Notes: generated from the letters alone by a model not told the origin. A DNA stretch of 64,000 bases from Ditylenchus dipsaci (GCA_004194705.1 SADC01001238.1:133796-197795); one strand, 5' to 3'; shown: positions 11,109-22,659, counted from the first letter of the stretch. Program-made: numbers and translations.

Positions 11109-11340
11109 TTAACGTAACACTTGTATTTTTTCTGCCTTTTTTTCAGGAAAAAGGGTTCGCGTGCATTTGGTTGAGGATAAACAAGCAATCGACCAAGAAA
11201 ACATTCGCTTAAGAGATCTGTCAAATAATCCGTTGAAAATGCCATTTCTAACTAGTTTGAACTTACTGAATAATTCGTCTAAATGTAACAATTGCGGGGA
11301 CGACAAGCACGTACCAACATCGTATATTTCGCCACACAAT
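11109..11340 (+). CDS. Possible internal exon of an unidentified gene or retroelement
   Basis: A good acceptor (CTTTTTTTCAG at about 11147) is followed by a frame open for more than 80 codons, with VHLVEDKQAIDQENIRL and a Cys/His cluster (KCNNCGDDKH) reminiscent of a zinc knuckle but lacking the last Cys at the expected spacing. A GC-richer block with a plausible donor (GAAAGAG/GTAATTGG) lies upstream at 10730-10811, but joining it in phase 0 stops early. A degraded tRNA-like sequence (TAGCCCAACTGGTAAGTGC) lies at about 10932. No start, stop or family is certain. Confidence 0.25.
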
Positions 11341-11443
11341 GTTTTTAGCCTTGGTCCCCCTGTTGTTTTTCTTAAACTTTTTTTAGGCTTAGATTATAAG
11401 CTAGTGTATAATAGAATGGACTCAAACAAAATTTAGACTCATG

Positions 11444-12265
11444 GGCTAAAGTTTAGAATGTGACCTTTTTCTAAAAATGGTCAAAATCAGTTTTTTAGTT
11501 GTAACATTGTAAAAATGCTCAGCATTTATTTTTATTGTTGGGAAAGCCAATTTTTCAAAAAAAAAAATCATGGTTTTTTAGTCAAAATTTGAAAAATTTA
11601 AATTGGCGCCTTTGAATTTAAAAGGGAATAAGGGCTGTATTGGGAGGGGAAGGGAATAAAAGGGGCCACTGATCACACAGGGCCCACTAACAAGAAGATG
11701 TTGAACATAGTTTTGAATACTGGGCCTACCGCATAAATAAACTCTGGTATGCATGCTTTTTCATACATCCAGAGTCACTTTCGAGTGATTTTTGTCTAAG
11801 GTATGTGGGTGTGCGCATCTCAACTCCAAGCCCCAAGCCCCTGCGCCCCGAAGGGGGCGCAGGGGGCTTGAGAGTTAGAGATGCGCGCACTCACTTACCT
11901 TAGACATGATTCCAAGAAGTACTCTTGATCAAAAAATGCGTATAGAGTCTCTTTTTGCCACGGCCCAGTTGAAAAACATGGTGAGGCAGTCGAAGAATAT
12001 AGATATTCAAATTTATAATGTTCTGCCATAAAAGTGGCCCCGTTTTATTCCCTTCCCCTCCCAATACAGCCCTTATTACCTTTTAAATTCAAAAGGCGCC
12101 AATTTAAATTTTCAAATTTTGACTAAAAAAACATGATTTTTTTTTTTTGAAAAATTGGCTTTCCCAACAATAAAAATGAATGCTGAGCATTTTTTACAAT
12201 GTTACACAACTAAAAAAACTGATTTTGACCATTTTTAGAAAAAGGTCACATTCTAAACTCCAGCC
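11444..12265. mobile_element. Foldback element, GGCT...AGCC ends, 8-bp target duplication
   Basis: Arms of about 220 bases (11444-11660 and 12050-12265) are near-perfect inverses. Ends read GGCTAAAGTTTAGAATG and CATTCTAAACTCCAGCC. The 8-bp GACTCATG flanks it at 11436-11443 and 12266-12273. The core holds a GC hairpin (GCGCCCCGAAGGGGGCGC) and a tRNA-like segment. Partial copies of this core occur at 24.1, 25.9/29.9, 38.2/40.0, 40.9 and 62.8 kb. No ORF for a transposase. Confidence 0.85.
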
Positions 12266-12604
12266 GACTCATGCTTAAGTCCGTCCTAACATACGCTGGC
12301 TTACCCTTGCCTGAGTTTTAAAGATAATTTAAAATTAAAATTTCTTTAAAAGATAGCTAAGAACCTGCGCTACGACGTAACCGAGCGCTTTTTTTTTTAA
12401 ATTTTGTGATGAAATGAAAAATTTCTTAAGTGATAAATGAAAACACCCGGTTTATTCCTGGAATTTGGTTGAGTACCCGGCTTAAAATCGATAGTAAGCC
12501 CCAATAGAGCATGTTTTTGCAGCAAGTTTTTTTAAAGATAGCAAAGATCCTGCGCTACAACATCGAAATGTTTGACTTTTTTTCGTCTTGTGACTAAATA
12601 AAAT

Positions 12605-12720
12605 TAAAAATGGAATGCGATCTTTTCAAATTTGCGATGCGATGTTATAAAAATTTGCGTGCGATGGTGCGATGCGATGTTTTTGGACGAAATTCGCTGC
12701 GTGCGATGCGATACATGGTT
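12605..12720 (+). repeat. GCGATGCGATG microsatellite-like tract
   Basis: Repeated GATGCGATG/GTGCGATG units. The two overlapping ORFs here are low-complexity by-products. Confidence 0.6.
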
Positions 12721-12743
12721 CTGGTGCAGAATTACTTCTGGTG

Positions 12744-14420
12744 CAGAATTTCATGGAGAATCCGAATCTGCAAACCGTTGTTCATAAAGCCGGTTTGGCA
12801 CGAGATTTTAACCAATTTCTGAATGGTGTCAAATGCGACTTGGGTATGTTCAGGCAATCAGGTTTTACTCCAACGTTTATATACACATGCGTAACTCGTA
12901 TAGCTTGTTAGAAAGCGCAGGAAATCAACTTTCCAATAACGTATTGTTGTAGGGTTTATGGTGACATAATGTAAAATAATTGGGCCAAAGAAACACTTGT
13001 GTTATTTCTAAAACGACTTTTTGAATAAAATATGGAGAATTAGGTGGGATACAAGGGGATCGGACATTTTTCCGTTGGACATTTTCCGTCAAAATTGTTC
13101 GGCGATCATTTTTTGGCTGTACTTTTTTTCTTGATCGAGAAAAATAATTCTGTTAGTACGGTTTTGTAGCTAAGATTCAGAACTTCAAAATGAGCTTTTA
13201 ACAATCAATGTCTGATTGCAAAATTTTGGATAAAAATGTCCAATCTGACACTGAAAAGGGAGTTGGACATTTTTCCGTCGAAATTGGAAACTCAGTGTCA
13301 GACTGGGCATTTTGTCCAAAATTTTGCAATTGATAGTTAATTGTTGATAGCTTATTTGAAGCGCTGGACCTGAGCTACAAAATGGTACTAACAGAATTCG
13401 TTTTTTCAATCACGAAAAAAAATTACAACCAATAAATGACCACGGAAAAATTTCGACGGAAAAATGTCCTAAACCCGGATACAACTGTTTGTTTAACAAA
13501 GTCTTGATCCTATTTGAAAGAGCAACTAAAAGTGCACCAAAAATGCGTAAAAGTATAGTAAAACAAAGTCTTACAGGGTTAAGCGACTGTTTCGAAAAAA
13601 TTAACGAATATTTGAAGAAGCATTTTAACAGAAAATTTTTCCACCGCTGAGCTAATCTGAAATTTTGACACCAGATTCGTGTTCAACTTGATCGATTTGC
13701 TTATAAAACTGCTCTTAAAAATTTAAATTCATGGTCAAAATTCAAATTCCTTTCGAGACAATAAAACATTTAAACTTGGGAAAAATTCGATATTTAAAAT
13801 TATTGTCTTTAGAGGAGTTCTAATTTCGGCAATGAATTTTAAATTTCAAGAGCAGCTCTATAAGCAAATCGACTATGCGGAACACAAATCCCGTGTCCGA
13901 ATTACCGGTTAGTCCAGCGAAAAAAAGTTTTCCGTCAAAATTTCTTTTCGAATATTTGTTAATTTTTCAAAAAAAAGGTCACCTAACCCTCTAAAAACTT
14001 TGTTTTGCTATGTAATGAAACATTTTCGGTGCAGTTTTATTTGCTCTTTTAAATAGTATGTAGAGTTTGCTGAGCAAACACCTGTATCCGACCTAATTTT
14101 GCACATTTAAGTCAAAAAAGCGTTTTCTAAAAATTACAGAAGTGTTTCTTTGGGCCAATTATTTTACATTATGTCATCATAAACCCTACAACAATACGTC
14201 ATTGAAAAGCTGATGACTTGCGCGTTCTAACGGCTATAAAATTTATGCATGTGTATATAAAATGTTTGAATACCACCTGGTTTTTGAACATACCCAAGTC
14301 GCAATTGACACCATTTAGAAATTGGTTGAAATCTCGTGCCAAACCGGTTTTTTTGAAAAACGGTTTGCAGATTCGGATGAATTCTCATGAAATTCTGCAC
14401 AAGAAGCTGCTGGTCTTACC
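12744..14420. mobile_element. Long foldback element (about 1.7 kb) interrupted by a small hAT-like insertion
   Basis: The left arm (about 12744-13055) and right arm (about 14090-14420) are inverted copies, including CTGGTGCAGAATTTCATG at the outer ends and AATAATTGGCCCAAAGAAACAC further in (slightly diverged). The left arm is split by the element at 13055-13476. I could not define outer target duplications. Confidence 0.7.
13055..13476. mobile_element. hAT-like miniature element with 8-bp target duplication
   Basis: Ends read GGGGATCGGACATTTTTCCG and, inverted from the right, GGGTTTAGGACATTTTTCCG. The 8-bp GGATACAA is present on both sides (13047-13054, 13477-13484). The interior is itself an inverted repeat centred near 13265. 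The unoccupied sequence survives in the other arm of the host foldback (around 14080-14095). Confidence 0.85.
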
Positions 14421-14776
14421 GTCAGGCCTTGGCGTGTTAATGACATATTTCTAACAAGGGAGGGACCCTGACTGTAACCTGATGGAACTTCGCTGACAAA
14501 TTTTTTTTCTGCGTATTCTTGTAGAGCGTGCTCAAGTTTCTGACAAAGCTGGCTTCCCAGCTCTGAAGATCCACAAAATGTGGTAGACGGGTCTTTCAAA
14601 ATTCTAAAGACACCTCGATATCCCTAGCATGGTTTTTCATAACTGACCCTAGGCCATAGGGATTCCTACAATTTTTATTGAGTTTTAGAGGTGGGAAGCC
14701 AAATTCACAAGCAAAGAATACACGCATAAAAAAATTCATACCCTGAATTTTTCTGAATTTACTCGATAGAATTCTC

Positions 14777-14832
14777 CGAGAATTCTCCGGAGAATTCTCC
14801 GATTTTTATTTTTTCGGAGAATTCCACAACCC
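14777..14832. repeat. Short GAGAATTCTCCG palindromic repeat
   Basis: Four closely spaced copies of GAATTCTCCG/CGGAGAATTC with hairpin potential. It lies in an otherwise featureless AT-rich stretch (14.6-15.28 kb). Confidence 0.6.
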
Positions 14833-15286
14833 TAGTTTTGACCAAAAGAAAAAATTTTCGAAATCAGTTATATCACTTTTGAATGCAAATAAACGTGCCA
14901 TACGAACGTTCGTTCAGTCAACGGCATGTACTATTCGACAGAACCGGACACTGACGCCTGAAAAGCACTAAATGTTACTATGCATTCAACCGGCACCTGC
15001 GCCGCAATAACTATGGTTATAAAGACACTATGACACTATGATCGCAGTGAATAAGTACAACCAGTAGCAGCTGCCACCCGAATCGATCAAATTGAAAAAA
15101 TTTCATGAAAGGGAGCCTATTATGCACCCGTCCACCTTGTATGCTTGTAATAGTGGTAAGAAGAGTAGTTTTTTCGAAAACATGTGATTTCTGCGGTTGA
15201 AATCGTGTTTTCTTAATTTATTCTTCATTTTCTAATTATTCTAAGATGTTTTTAGACTCAAATGTTATTATTCATTTTCTTGTATA

Positions 15287-15435
15287 CCGTATATTCTGTA
15301 CATGTATTAACGGTCCTCTCTCCAATAAAGGCCCTCCCTCAATTTTTGAATAGGATTTCAAAGTTGGGACCAATTTTTTATATACAATTTCAAGATTTTT
15401 CAGGGATTGAAAAATAAAGGTCCCAGAATATACGG
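15287..15435. mobile_element. Miniature element, CCGTATA... ends, TA duplication
   Basis: The left end reads CCGTATATTCTG and the right end CAGAATATACGG, each next to TA (15285-15286; 15436-15437). It is 149 bp and non-coding. Same superfamily as 41224-41480 and 60426-60668. Confidence 0.75.
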
Positions 15436-15439
15436 TAAA

Positions 15440-16080
15440 TTACAAAATTTGGTGCTCTGTACAAAGTATAATTTTGCTATAACCTTAGTTTTTTCTAAAT
15501 TGTCGTTCCAATATTTTTGTGTTTTTTTTATTTTAGGACCTCAATTAACTGAGTGAATGAAATTGAAAAATGCGTTTTCGGGCCGTTAAGGTAAAACAAA
15601 CTTTTGCCTTTTCGGAGACAGAGTTAATAAAAAATAAAACACACAATATGAAAAGTTTCATTTTAGAAAAAGTTTATATTAAGAGACTGTGCTGTTAGTA
15701 TGTTTATTGTTTAAGACAATTCGGAATTTAGTACCGAGAAAGCCATTTCCATATCTACTGTATGATTGAAAAATAAAGCACCTGAATACAGACATGTGCA
15801 TAGGCCGGCTGGGTCTGGGCTAAATTTTTGGAAACCCTATCTAGCTGACTCGCTTCTGTTCGCACCATAAATAAAGTTAAAGGTTAAAAAACCTGTGTTT
15901 TTCCAGCCAGAGATCAAACAACTTCAAAACTAGACAATGAAAAATAAGGGCATTAGGAATGTTTAAAACCTGGTCCGAAACTTAATTAGTGAATGACTTC
16001 ATGTCATTATCATGAACGCTAGTTTATTGACATTTTCAAACACTTGTTAGAGAGCACAAAAAAGCTTCTGAAAGCAAACT
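15440..16080. other. Intergenic, nothing recognisable
   Basis: AT-rich, with no long ORF, no clear inverted repeat and no recognisable element ends. Confidence 0.4.
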
Positions 16081-16084
16081 GTAA

Positions 16085-16340
16085 ATATGAGGTATAAAGT
16101 GGGCTTTCAGAAAGCCACTTGTAAAGACAGAACAACACTGCTGTAGGTTTACTGAACATTTTTCATATTAATTTTTCAGACATTTCTTAGATAATTCAGA
16201 GGCTCAATTTGCGAGCAAGAAGACTGCAATAAGCCATGCCAACAAATACTACAGCCATGATTATATTTGTTCTCAATGTGGAGCTACTTGTGAGATGTGT
16301 TAATACCATGCGACATGTCGACAATGCTCAGTCGTACTAA
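16085..16340 (+). pseudogene. Decayed copy of the 2-kb ShKT-like locus
   Basis: The sequence matches 2040-2310: AAGCCACTTG.AAAGACAGAA, AGAAGACTGCAATAAGCCAT, GTGGAGCTACTTGTG and the downstream CAATGCTCAGTCGTACTAAG are all present. About 20 bases encoding two of the cysteines are missing and frames are broken, so no ShKT domain can be made. Confidence 0.7.
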
Positions 16341-16814
16341 GGGTCTTTTTCTTACAAATATGCATGTGTAGATTATGCTAGATATACAATAAAAAATAAC
16401 AGTACAAACATATTTTAACGATTACCTGCATAAAGCTATATCAATAATGCTACATAAGCCGGCGAACTGACCAATATAATTAGCTATATTTTCACCAGTA
16501 ATCTGAAATTCATTTTTAATTTTCGGTTCTTTCTACGTGTTATAACAGTTAGGTGTGTAAATAATAATCTTAGTCTAACATTTTATGTTCAGAAACAAAT
16601 CTTTAAGCCCACTTTTACATTTACGCTTTTGTCTAAAGTACAGAATTCCCTTCTGGCCAATAGTGTGTTAAGGCTGTTTCAGCTGCTTTCAACAAACAAA
16701 GACTACAAAATTATCGAGAAAACATTTTTCAGCAAATTTTGAAAAAAAAAGATTTTTCAGCCTTGAAGTACCAAGGTATACGTCCTTGGGCATTAACGTT
16801 TTTTGAAAAAGCAA

Positions 16815-16905
16815 AGAAGATAGGATTCGAACAAAGTTTTGCTGACTGGGACCTGCCTTATTTAAAACCTTGGACTGCATGCTTTTTCATGTTTCTACAG
16901 GCTGT
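16815..16905 (-). repeat. tRNA-like SINE fragment (minus orientation)
   Basis: TAGGATTCGAAC is the inverse of a perfect pol III B box (GTTCGAATCC). It is followed by a segment resembling the core of the foldbacks at 11.7 and 62.8 kb (ACTGGG..CCTRCC, then TGCATGCTTTTTCATG). Confidence 0.5.
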
Positions 16906-16940
16906 TGTTTTGGTTGGGACAAAAATCGTATTTGTTTTAA

Positions 16941-17761
16941 CACTTAAGTGCCCGTCGGTCAATTTGTCATATTTCCGGTTTTACTAGAATTTCAAGGAGA
17001 TTCAGAATTTGTCGGTCGTTTTTCATAAATCTTGTTTTTGCTTTTAGAAATGACTATTTCGAAAGTAAGGCTATTTTAAAAATGAGTGTTTGTCTTCTTT
17101 TGCTCATAACTATTTGTAAAAATGCATATTTTGAAATTCGGTTTGCGCTATTAGATGCCTCTTAAAATAGGCTTTCTAATAAGTGGTCATTTGCATATTT
17201 ACTTCTGAAAACAAAAAAGATATATGGAAAAAATTAATTTTCCTGGTTTTAAAAATAGGTATTCTCACCAATTTTCACACAGAACTTTTTTCTGCATCAG
17301 TAGTTTGTCGTTTATATTACAGATTCGGATTTTACGTTAAATTCCAGGTTAGAACGTGTCATTTTCGGTTATAAACCTATCATTTCTAGAGATCAAATTA
17401 CATAAAAAATGATTTTAGCTAATTGTGTGTTTTTTCTAAATTCTTGTTTTTATATGTTTTCTGCTTACGTTATTATTCTATTAACATCATTTAGAAATGA
17501 AACAAAATGACATTAAACAGTGCACTATATGCTGCACCTATATGTGAATTTTTTTTTGGCGTGAACCGGCAAACTTTTCACTTCTAAATTTTAATTTTAA
17601 ATAAAATAGCCTTTTCAACCTCATTTTAAAAATAGCGTTATTTTTCGAAATAGTCATTTCTAAAAGCAAAAACAAGATTTATGAAAAACGACCGGCAAAT
17701 TCTGATTCTCCTTGAAATTATAGGTGGAAATATGACAAAGTGACCGACGGGCACTTAAGTG
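16941..17761. mobile_element. TTAA-flanked foldback (piggyBac-type signature)
   Basis: Ends read CACTTAAGTGCCCGTCGGTC and the exact inverse, flanked by TTAA at 16937-16940 and 17762-17765. The arms are about 150 bases with modest divergence. The interior is AT-rich and non-coding (821 bp). Confidence 0.85.
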
Positions 17762-17769
17762 TTAAAGTC

Positions 17770-18500
17770 GCATTTATTATCTTATTGTCGCTTGCATTTA
17801 GTGTAACGAAGAGTGACGGTTAAAGCCCTATGTTCTGAAGTCTGTTTGAAGTAATAGCATACGCATATAGAATCTACCACATAATAAGCCGTGTAAATCT
17901 GTGTAGGGAGAGCTAAACTTAGGGTTATGCCCTAATTCAAGAACTCAGTACCGACCTCACAACAGTGTTTTTTGACTACACCGAAAAAATGTTTATCTCA
18001 ATCAGTGAGCAAAGCCCTTGACAAAAAAATACAGAAAAGTTCGCGTTTTTTTTGCCTCACCTTGAAGATACTATTGTCGAGCGTTTGGTCTCTGAGGTAA
18101 CTTCAAGCTCCCAAACCGCCGACAGGAATCTTGAGAGTTAGAGATGAGCGCACTACTTCCGAGCACAGTGATCATAAAATTTAATTTCAGACTTTTTTAT
18201 GAAAAACTTAGTAAAGACACCAAATAAGGTACCCAGTACATAAGAACCCCACTCCTCTCTCCAAACAAACGAGAAGTCAATTTCGGGTCAAAAAGCTTGT
18301 TTTCATCTCTTTATTCACATAAAAGTGGTTCAAACGAGGCCTTAACCGGTTTTAGGCCAGGAGGGGATTCTGTGCTGAGGCCACTTTTTTGCCCTTATAT
18401 TAAAGCTGTTTCACAATAGTAGTGTCTTGAACAATATGCTACTCATTATAGTCACAAATTTTTAAAGACTTAAAATTGAAAAAAAACTTTCTAAGACAAT
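17770..18500. other. Intergenic, downstream of the minus-strand chemoreceptor
   Basis: No gene recognised. A fragment of the foldback core (GAGAGTTAGAGATGAGCGCAC near 18133) is present. The last exon of the chemoreceptor may lie here but could not be identified. Confidence 0.35.
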
Positions 18501-18515
18501 TTTTAAATTTCATAC

Positions 18516-21500
18516 CATATTAAATAAGTAGCTTAAATAAGTAGGAATAATAGTAAACACAATTTCCATCCACAGTGTCACTTTTACAACTGTTTTTCTA
18601 AACAATTTATATTATATAATCTGAATTCTTGAACTTTTACAATATTTAACGCCTTTTCTTTGCGCAGAAGAAAGAAAAAGTAACAACTAGTGACTGCATT
18701 AAGACTTCCAAATGCAAGTTTAGGAGCTAGTTGGACTAACGATTTGTATTTCAGAAAAAGGCATGCGAATGAAAAACAATCGATTTCCAGGTTGCCTGAA
18801 ACTGTTTAAAACAAAGAGCTTTGACAATTTTCTTTAAAAATGCTACCTTCTTCTTCATAAATTTTTATTTGTACAATATAGCTGATGCTGCTAAACATTG
18901 CCATAATAAACATTGAAATTATACTGCAAATGCACAGTCGTGTTCTTGTGCTAGTATTGTAATACAAAGGATGCTTTAAGGCCAAACATCTGTCTAAAGT
19001 TAAAAACAGGACAGGAATGGGTGCTACAGCCACATAAGCCAACGGAATCAGCGTAATCAACGGAGTGGCTATACTTTCAACACCTAAAAAAATAAACCCT
19101 TTTAAACCAGGGCTTCCATACGTCCTTTATTTAAAGATTTGTCGACCTTACCGGACTATAACCCCCCCCCCAATGAATTCTTTTAAAGTGTTTCCAAACA
19201 CCCTATATTGACCTAAAATCACCTCAGGAGTTCAAAAAAGACATTATTTTTATGACTTCTGGTCAATAAAAAATTGAGTTTTGGGCATTTTGAAATTTCG
19301 ACTTTTTACCTGTTTTACCATGCTTTAGTCATTGGAGCTGGGCAAAAAGAGCCTCTAAATGCATTTTTGATCAGAAGTCTTGCTCGGAATTATGTCTAAG
19401 GTAAGTGAGTGCGTGCATCTCTAACCAACCAAGTCCTTTGCGCCGGGTATACGGTAGCGCCGATTGGTCTTTCATTTGGGTCTTCAAATCTTTAGAAATT
19501 TCAAGATCTCACGTCAAAATTCTTATTTTCGGCACTCGAAGCCCAACAAGCGCTGGATGAAATGGCACTTTTCAACCAAATGTCCTTTATTTGAAAATTT
19601 TCAGTTGGAGAGCAAAGAAGAAGCAATGTTTTAAACTCGAATTTTTCCTGTTTTTAAGCTATTTCAGCTTTTTCGCTTTGTATGTGTTTGCATCCATCCC
19701 AAAATAGCCTTATTCTCTATGTTGTTTTTTGCGAAAAAAAACTTCTTCTAAAATCTCCAAAAACTATTTATATACATTTTTTAATCATTTGAATCCGAAA
19801 AAAGCTGTTATAAAATGGTAAAAAAATTAAGCCTTGGTCCCCTGAGCTGATTTTTTCAAGATGTCAAAAATGTATAAACTTAACATGTCTATCCTAATCG
19901 CGCCACAGTCTCTATTTGATTCGCAGTTTCTTGCAGAGTCGCCCTGGTTGAAAGGGTTGATAAAAGGCCGCAGTCTCTATTTGAGCCCCAGTCTCTAATT
20001 GTTTCGCAGGAGTCAAAGTATGTTGGAAAAAAATAGCCGCATGCGGCTCTTTTAACCGTATTCTTTCTAATAGACGCACACCCTGTAATAAACTCACACC
20101 CCCAACTTTGAGGACCTATGTCTCAGCTTAGAGGAACATTTTGCAAAGCTTTTTAATCCTTTTTCCTGATTTCCACGGGTTCTACCGATGACTCTTTTCA
20201 GATATTGGTTGAGCACCGAAAAATCTTGAGATCAACCCGAAATTTTTCCGATTTTCGGAGGGTTGAAAAATAAATCCACATGTGGATCTATTACAGAAAG
20301 TACGGTATAATAAATACGGTGTGTTTTGATTTTTGCAAAGGTAGGCCATCGTACCTAAGGACGAGCTCAAGCATGTTCATCAAGGATTCAAGAAGTAATT
20401 AAACTAATCATTTTTGAGACCTTTGAAAAAAAAATTATGAAAATTTTCTAAAAAAGAACAACAAGGGGGCCAAAGCAAGTAATTTTTGGGTGGGATGAAA
20501 ACACATAGAGAGCCAATTTTTTATCGTCAGTGAATTTTTTATTGAAAAATACAAGATTGTCAAAAAAAATCTTTTTCAATATGCGGTATGCAGGCGAGAT
20601 ATTTTTTTGTTTTGATAGAGGAGGTGATAGGAATTTGTTTGACACCTTATTTGTCATTTTGAAACAAAAAAATAATATTTTGATAGTCAGTTTGGGGTTT
20701 CTCCAATTAAAAAATTGCTTAAAAGCAAAAATGTGGATCGGGTACTCAACTCTTACGAATATCACTCCCGTAATTTTTGTAAGAGGGAGTCTAGAGCAAG
20801 CATTTATGAATACGGAAAAAATATTTACGATGAATCTTCACTGGTAAAAAGGTTCTCTTGGATATTTGTCCCTGTTTAATAAAACATATACATATAAGCC
20901 ATTTTTCCTGAAAAAAATATTAAATCTGGGCCCGACTATCGAAATCAAAATTTCTGTCGCAAAATGACAAATGAGGAGTTAAAGGACCATCCTCGTTAAT
21001 GATATTGGCAATTCAGAGTTTTTGAATTGGCGGGAGACAACTCTTTTATTGCAAAAATATATTTCGATTTATTTTTGTTTGAGATTAAAATTTGTTCAAA
21101 TTAAGAACCATCTACTAGCCAGGCCCAACGTTGTTTGACAAAGCCAGATCGGACGACTTAGCCGACTCTCATTGAGCTATAACCTATTACTAGTAACTGT
21201 AACTAACAGATGCAAATGAAAAAATAATTCGCAAAAATATTTTCCGCATTTTCGGCTGACCCCCCCCCCCCGCGCCAAATTTAGAACTCTAAATTGTCAT
21301 TGTCATCAACGGCGATGGTCCTTTAAGCAAATGTCTATCAACTCGTCGATCATACAAAAAACCTGTAAGAATAGCACATACTCAAATAGTTATGACCAAA
21401 AGAAAAAGTTAAAAATATTTGTGCAACATATAAAGCAAATGGTTTTTCCCCAACCCTTGCTAATAATACAGCCACGGTTGCAAATGAAAAAACCTATTAT

Positions 21501-21815
21501 ACCAAAAAAAATATTTTGTACCAAAAAAACGAATGAAAAATCTTTTCAAAAATAATTATAAACTTAAATACCTTTATACCAGTTCCAAATCATGAGAGCA
21601 GAATAAAATGCTGAAAGCGGAGCAATGGTAGCATGTGTAAATATGTAAACGAGCATTGATTTAGAAATATCTGCAGTTTTTAATCTATTGTATCCAAAAT
21701 AGATGCAGTAAATCAAGTTAGACATCAGAAGATAAATTAAAACCTTAGCTGTCAATGACACTAAGTTTTCTCCTAATTCAAGGTAAGGAAAGTAAGAAAG
21801 ATTTGAAGCTGCCAT
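18516..21815 (-). CDS. Nematode serpentine chemoreceptor (Srbc/Srw-like 7TM GPCR), incomplete
   Basis: Four exons are visible: 21572-21815 (start ATG), 18847-19083, 18641-18795 and 18516-18597. The first two junctions are phase-consistent. Exon 1 holds helices 1-2 (LIYLLMSNLIYCIYFGY; HATIAPLSAFYSALMIW). Exon 2 holds helix 3 ending in TLDRCLALKHPLYY, the DR-type motif of these receptors, and helix 4. Exon 3 has an extracellular Cys and helix 5 (LAFGSLNAVTSCYFFFLL). Exon 4 has helix 6 (VTLWMEIVFTIIPTYLSYLF) but needs a one-base shift at its junction. Helix 7 was not found. The 2.5-kb first intron contains a TTAA element. It is presumably a chemosensory membrane receptor. Whether it is intact is doubtful. 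Confidence 0.7.
20983..21322. mobile_element. TTAA miniature element with AGGACCATC ends
   Basis: TTAA (20979-20982) then AGGACCATCCTCGTTAATG on the left; the inverse AGGACCATCGCCGTTGATG ends on the right, followed by TTAA (21323-21326). It is 340 bp and non-coding. Fragments of the family occur at about 1056, 23799, 25880, 33503, 56995 and 61619, several with the internal GCGCGNGACA motif. Confidence 0.8.
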
Positions 21816-22020
21816 ATTGTGGAATACGGTTTTTTAATTAATTTCTTTGCCTCTGAAATAATGCATCATTGATAACAAAAAATATCGCTTTTTAAAATTT
21901 TAAAACATTTTATTAGCGAAATGAATCCACTAAAAATCGCACTTCAAAGGGGCATACTCGTTGCCGATTGAAGGGAGAAGATGAAACTGCGCACCAATTT
22001 TTTTCTTTTATTCAAAGAGG

Positions 22021-22206
22021 CTAATTATCGAGCAATTTTCTAACAGTGATAACATGATTAGGTAGCTCTTCTATTTTAGTTTTTGACGAGGTATCATTTG
22101 TTAAAACAACCATGCAAAATGAGGCATGAAAAGATTGACATACGAAGCAAGTCAGAAAGTAAAATACTTCTTCTGATTTTCTTAATACTTTTGCTTTTCG
22201 TGCCAT
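22021..22206 (-). CDS. Small hypothetical ORF (61 aa)
   Basis: A complete ORF starting MARKAKVLRKSEEVFYF and ending in VRKLLDN. It is basic at the N-terminus with one CFVC pair; no domain is recognised. No intron or neighbour supports it, and the upstream repeat (TAGGGTGGCGGCTT, twice at 22222-22278) suggests transposon surroundings. It may be chance or a relic. Confidence 0.25.
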   Translation of the reverse strand: MARKAKVLRKSEEVFYFLTCFVCQSFHASFCMVVLTNDTSSKTKIEELPNHVITVRKLLDN

Positions 22207-22289
22207 ATTCTGTGAACATGTAGGGTGGCGGCTTAGCGAGATAAGAATATCAAATCATGACTAGGGTGGCGGCTTGTCCAAAATTTCGG

Positions 22290-22650
22290 GGTTACTCTCG
22301 TTTAAGTCTCGTTTTTCAAACATTCTTTTTTAGCTAGATTTCGTTGACATCTTGGTGTTGCAATGTCAGACAGACTTGTGCAGAATTAAAAGCTCGATTG
22401 ATATCATAAATGTCAGAATGGTCAAATCCTACCAAAAATGCCTTGAAAATGAAAGAGAAAAAACTGCCAAAAACAGTTTGATTAGTTTTCTATTACAATT
22501 CGATTTTTAGGCCATTTTTGTAAGATATTAGTCCAACTTTTAATTCTGCACAACTTTGTTTGACATCGCAACACCGATTTATCAACAAGATATAGCTAAA
22601 ATAGCATTTTTGAAAATGAAACATACTACTTAGACAAGAGACGCCCCAAG
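22290..22650. repeat. Imperfect foldback
   Basis: The segment around 22320-22395 (TAGCTAGATTTCGTTGACATC ... GTGCAGAATTAAAAGCT) recurs inverted at 22525-22610. Outer ends are unclear. Confidence 0.6.
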
Positions 22651-22659
22651 GTTTTCAAT

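Noticed and set aside
20448..20847. Overlapping 105-residue ORFs on both strands
   Set aside because: Low-complexity Phe/Lys/Ile-rich sequence with no recognisable motif, inside the long first intron of the minus-strand chemoreceptor gene.
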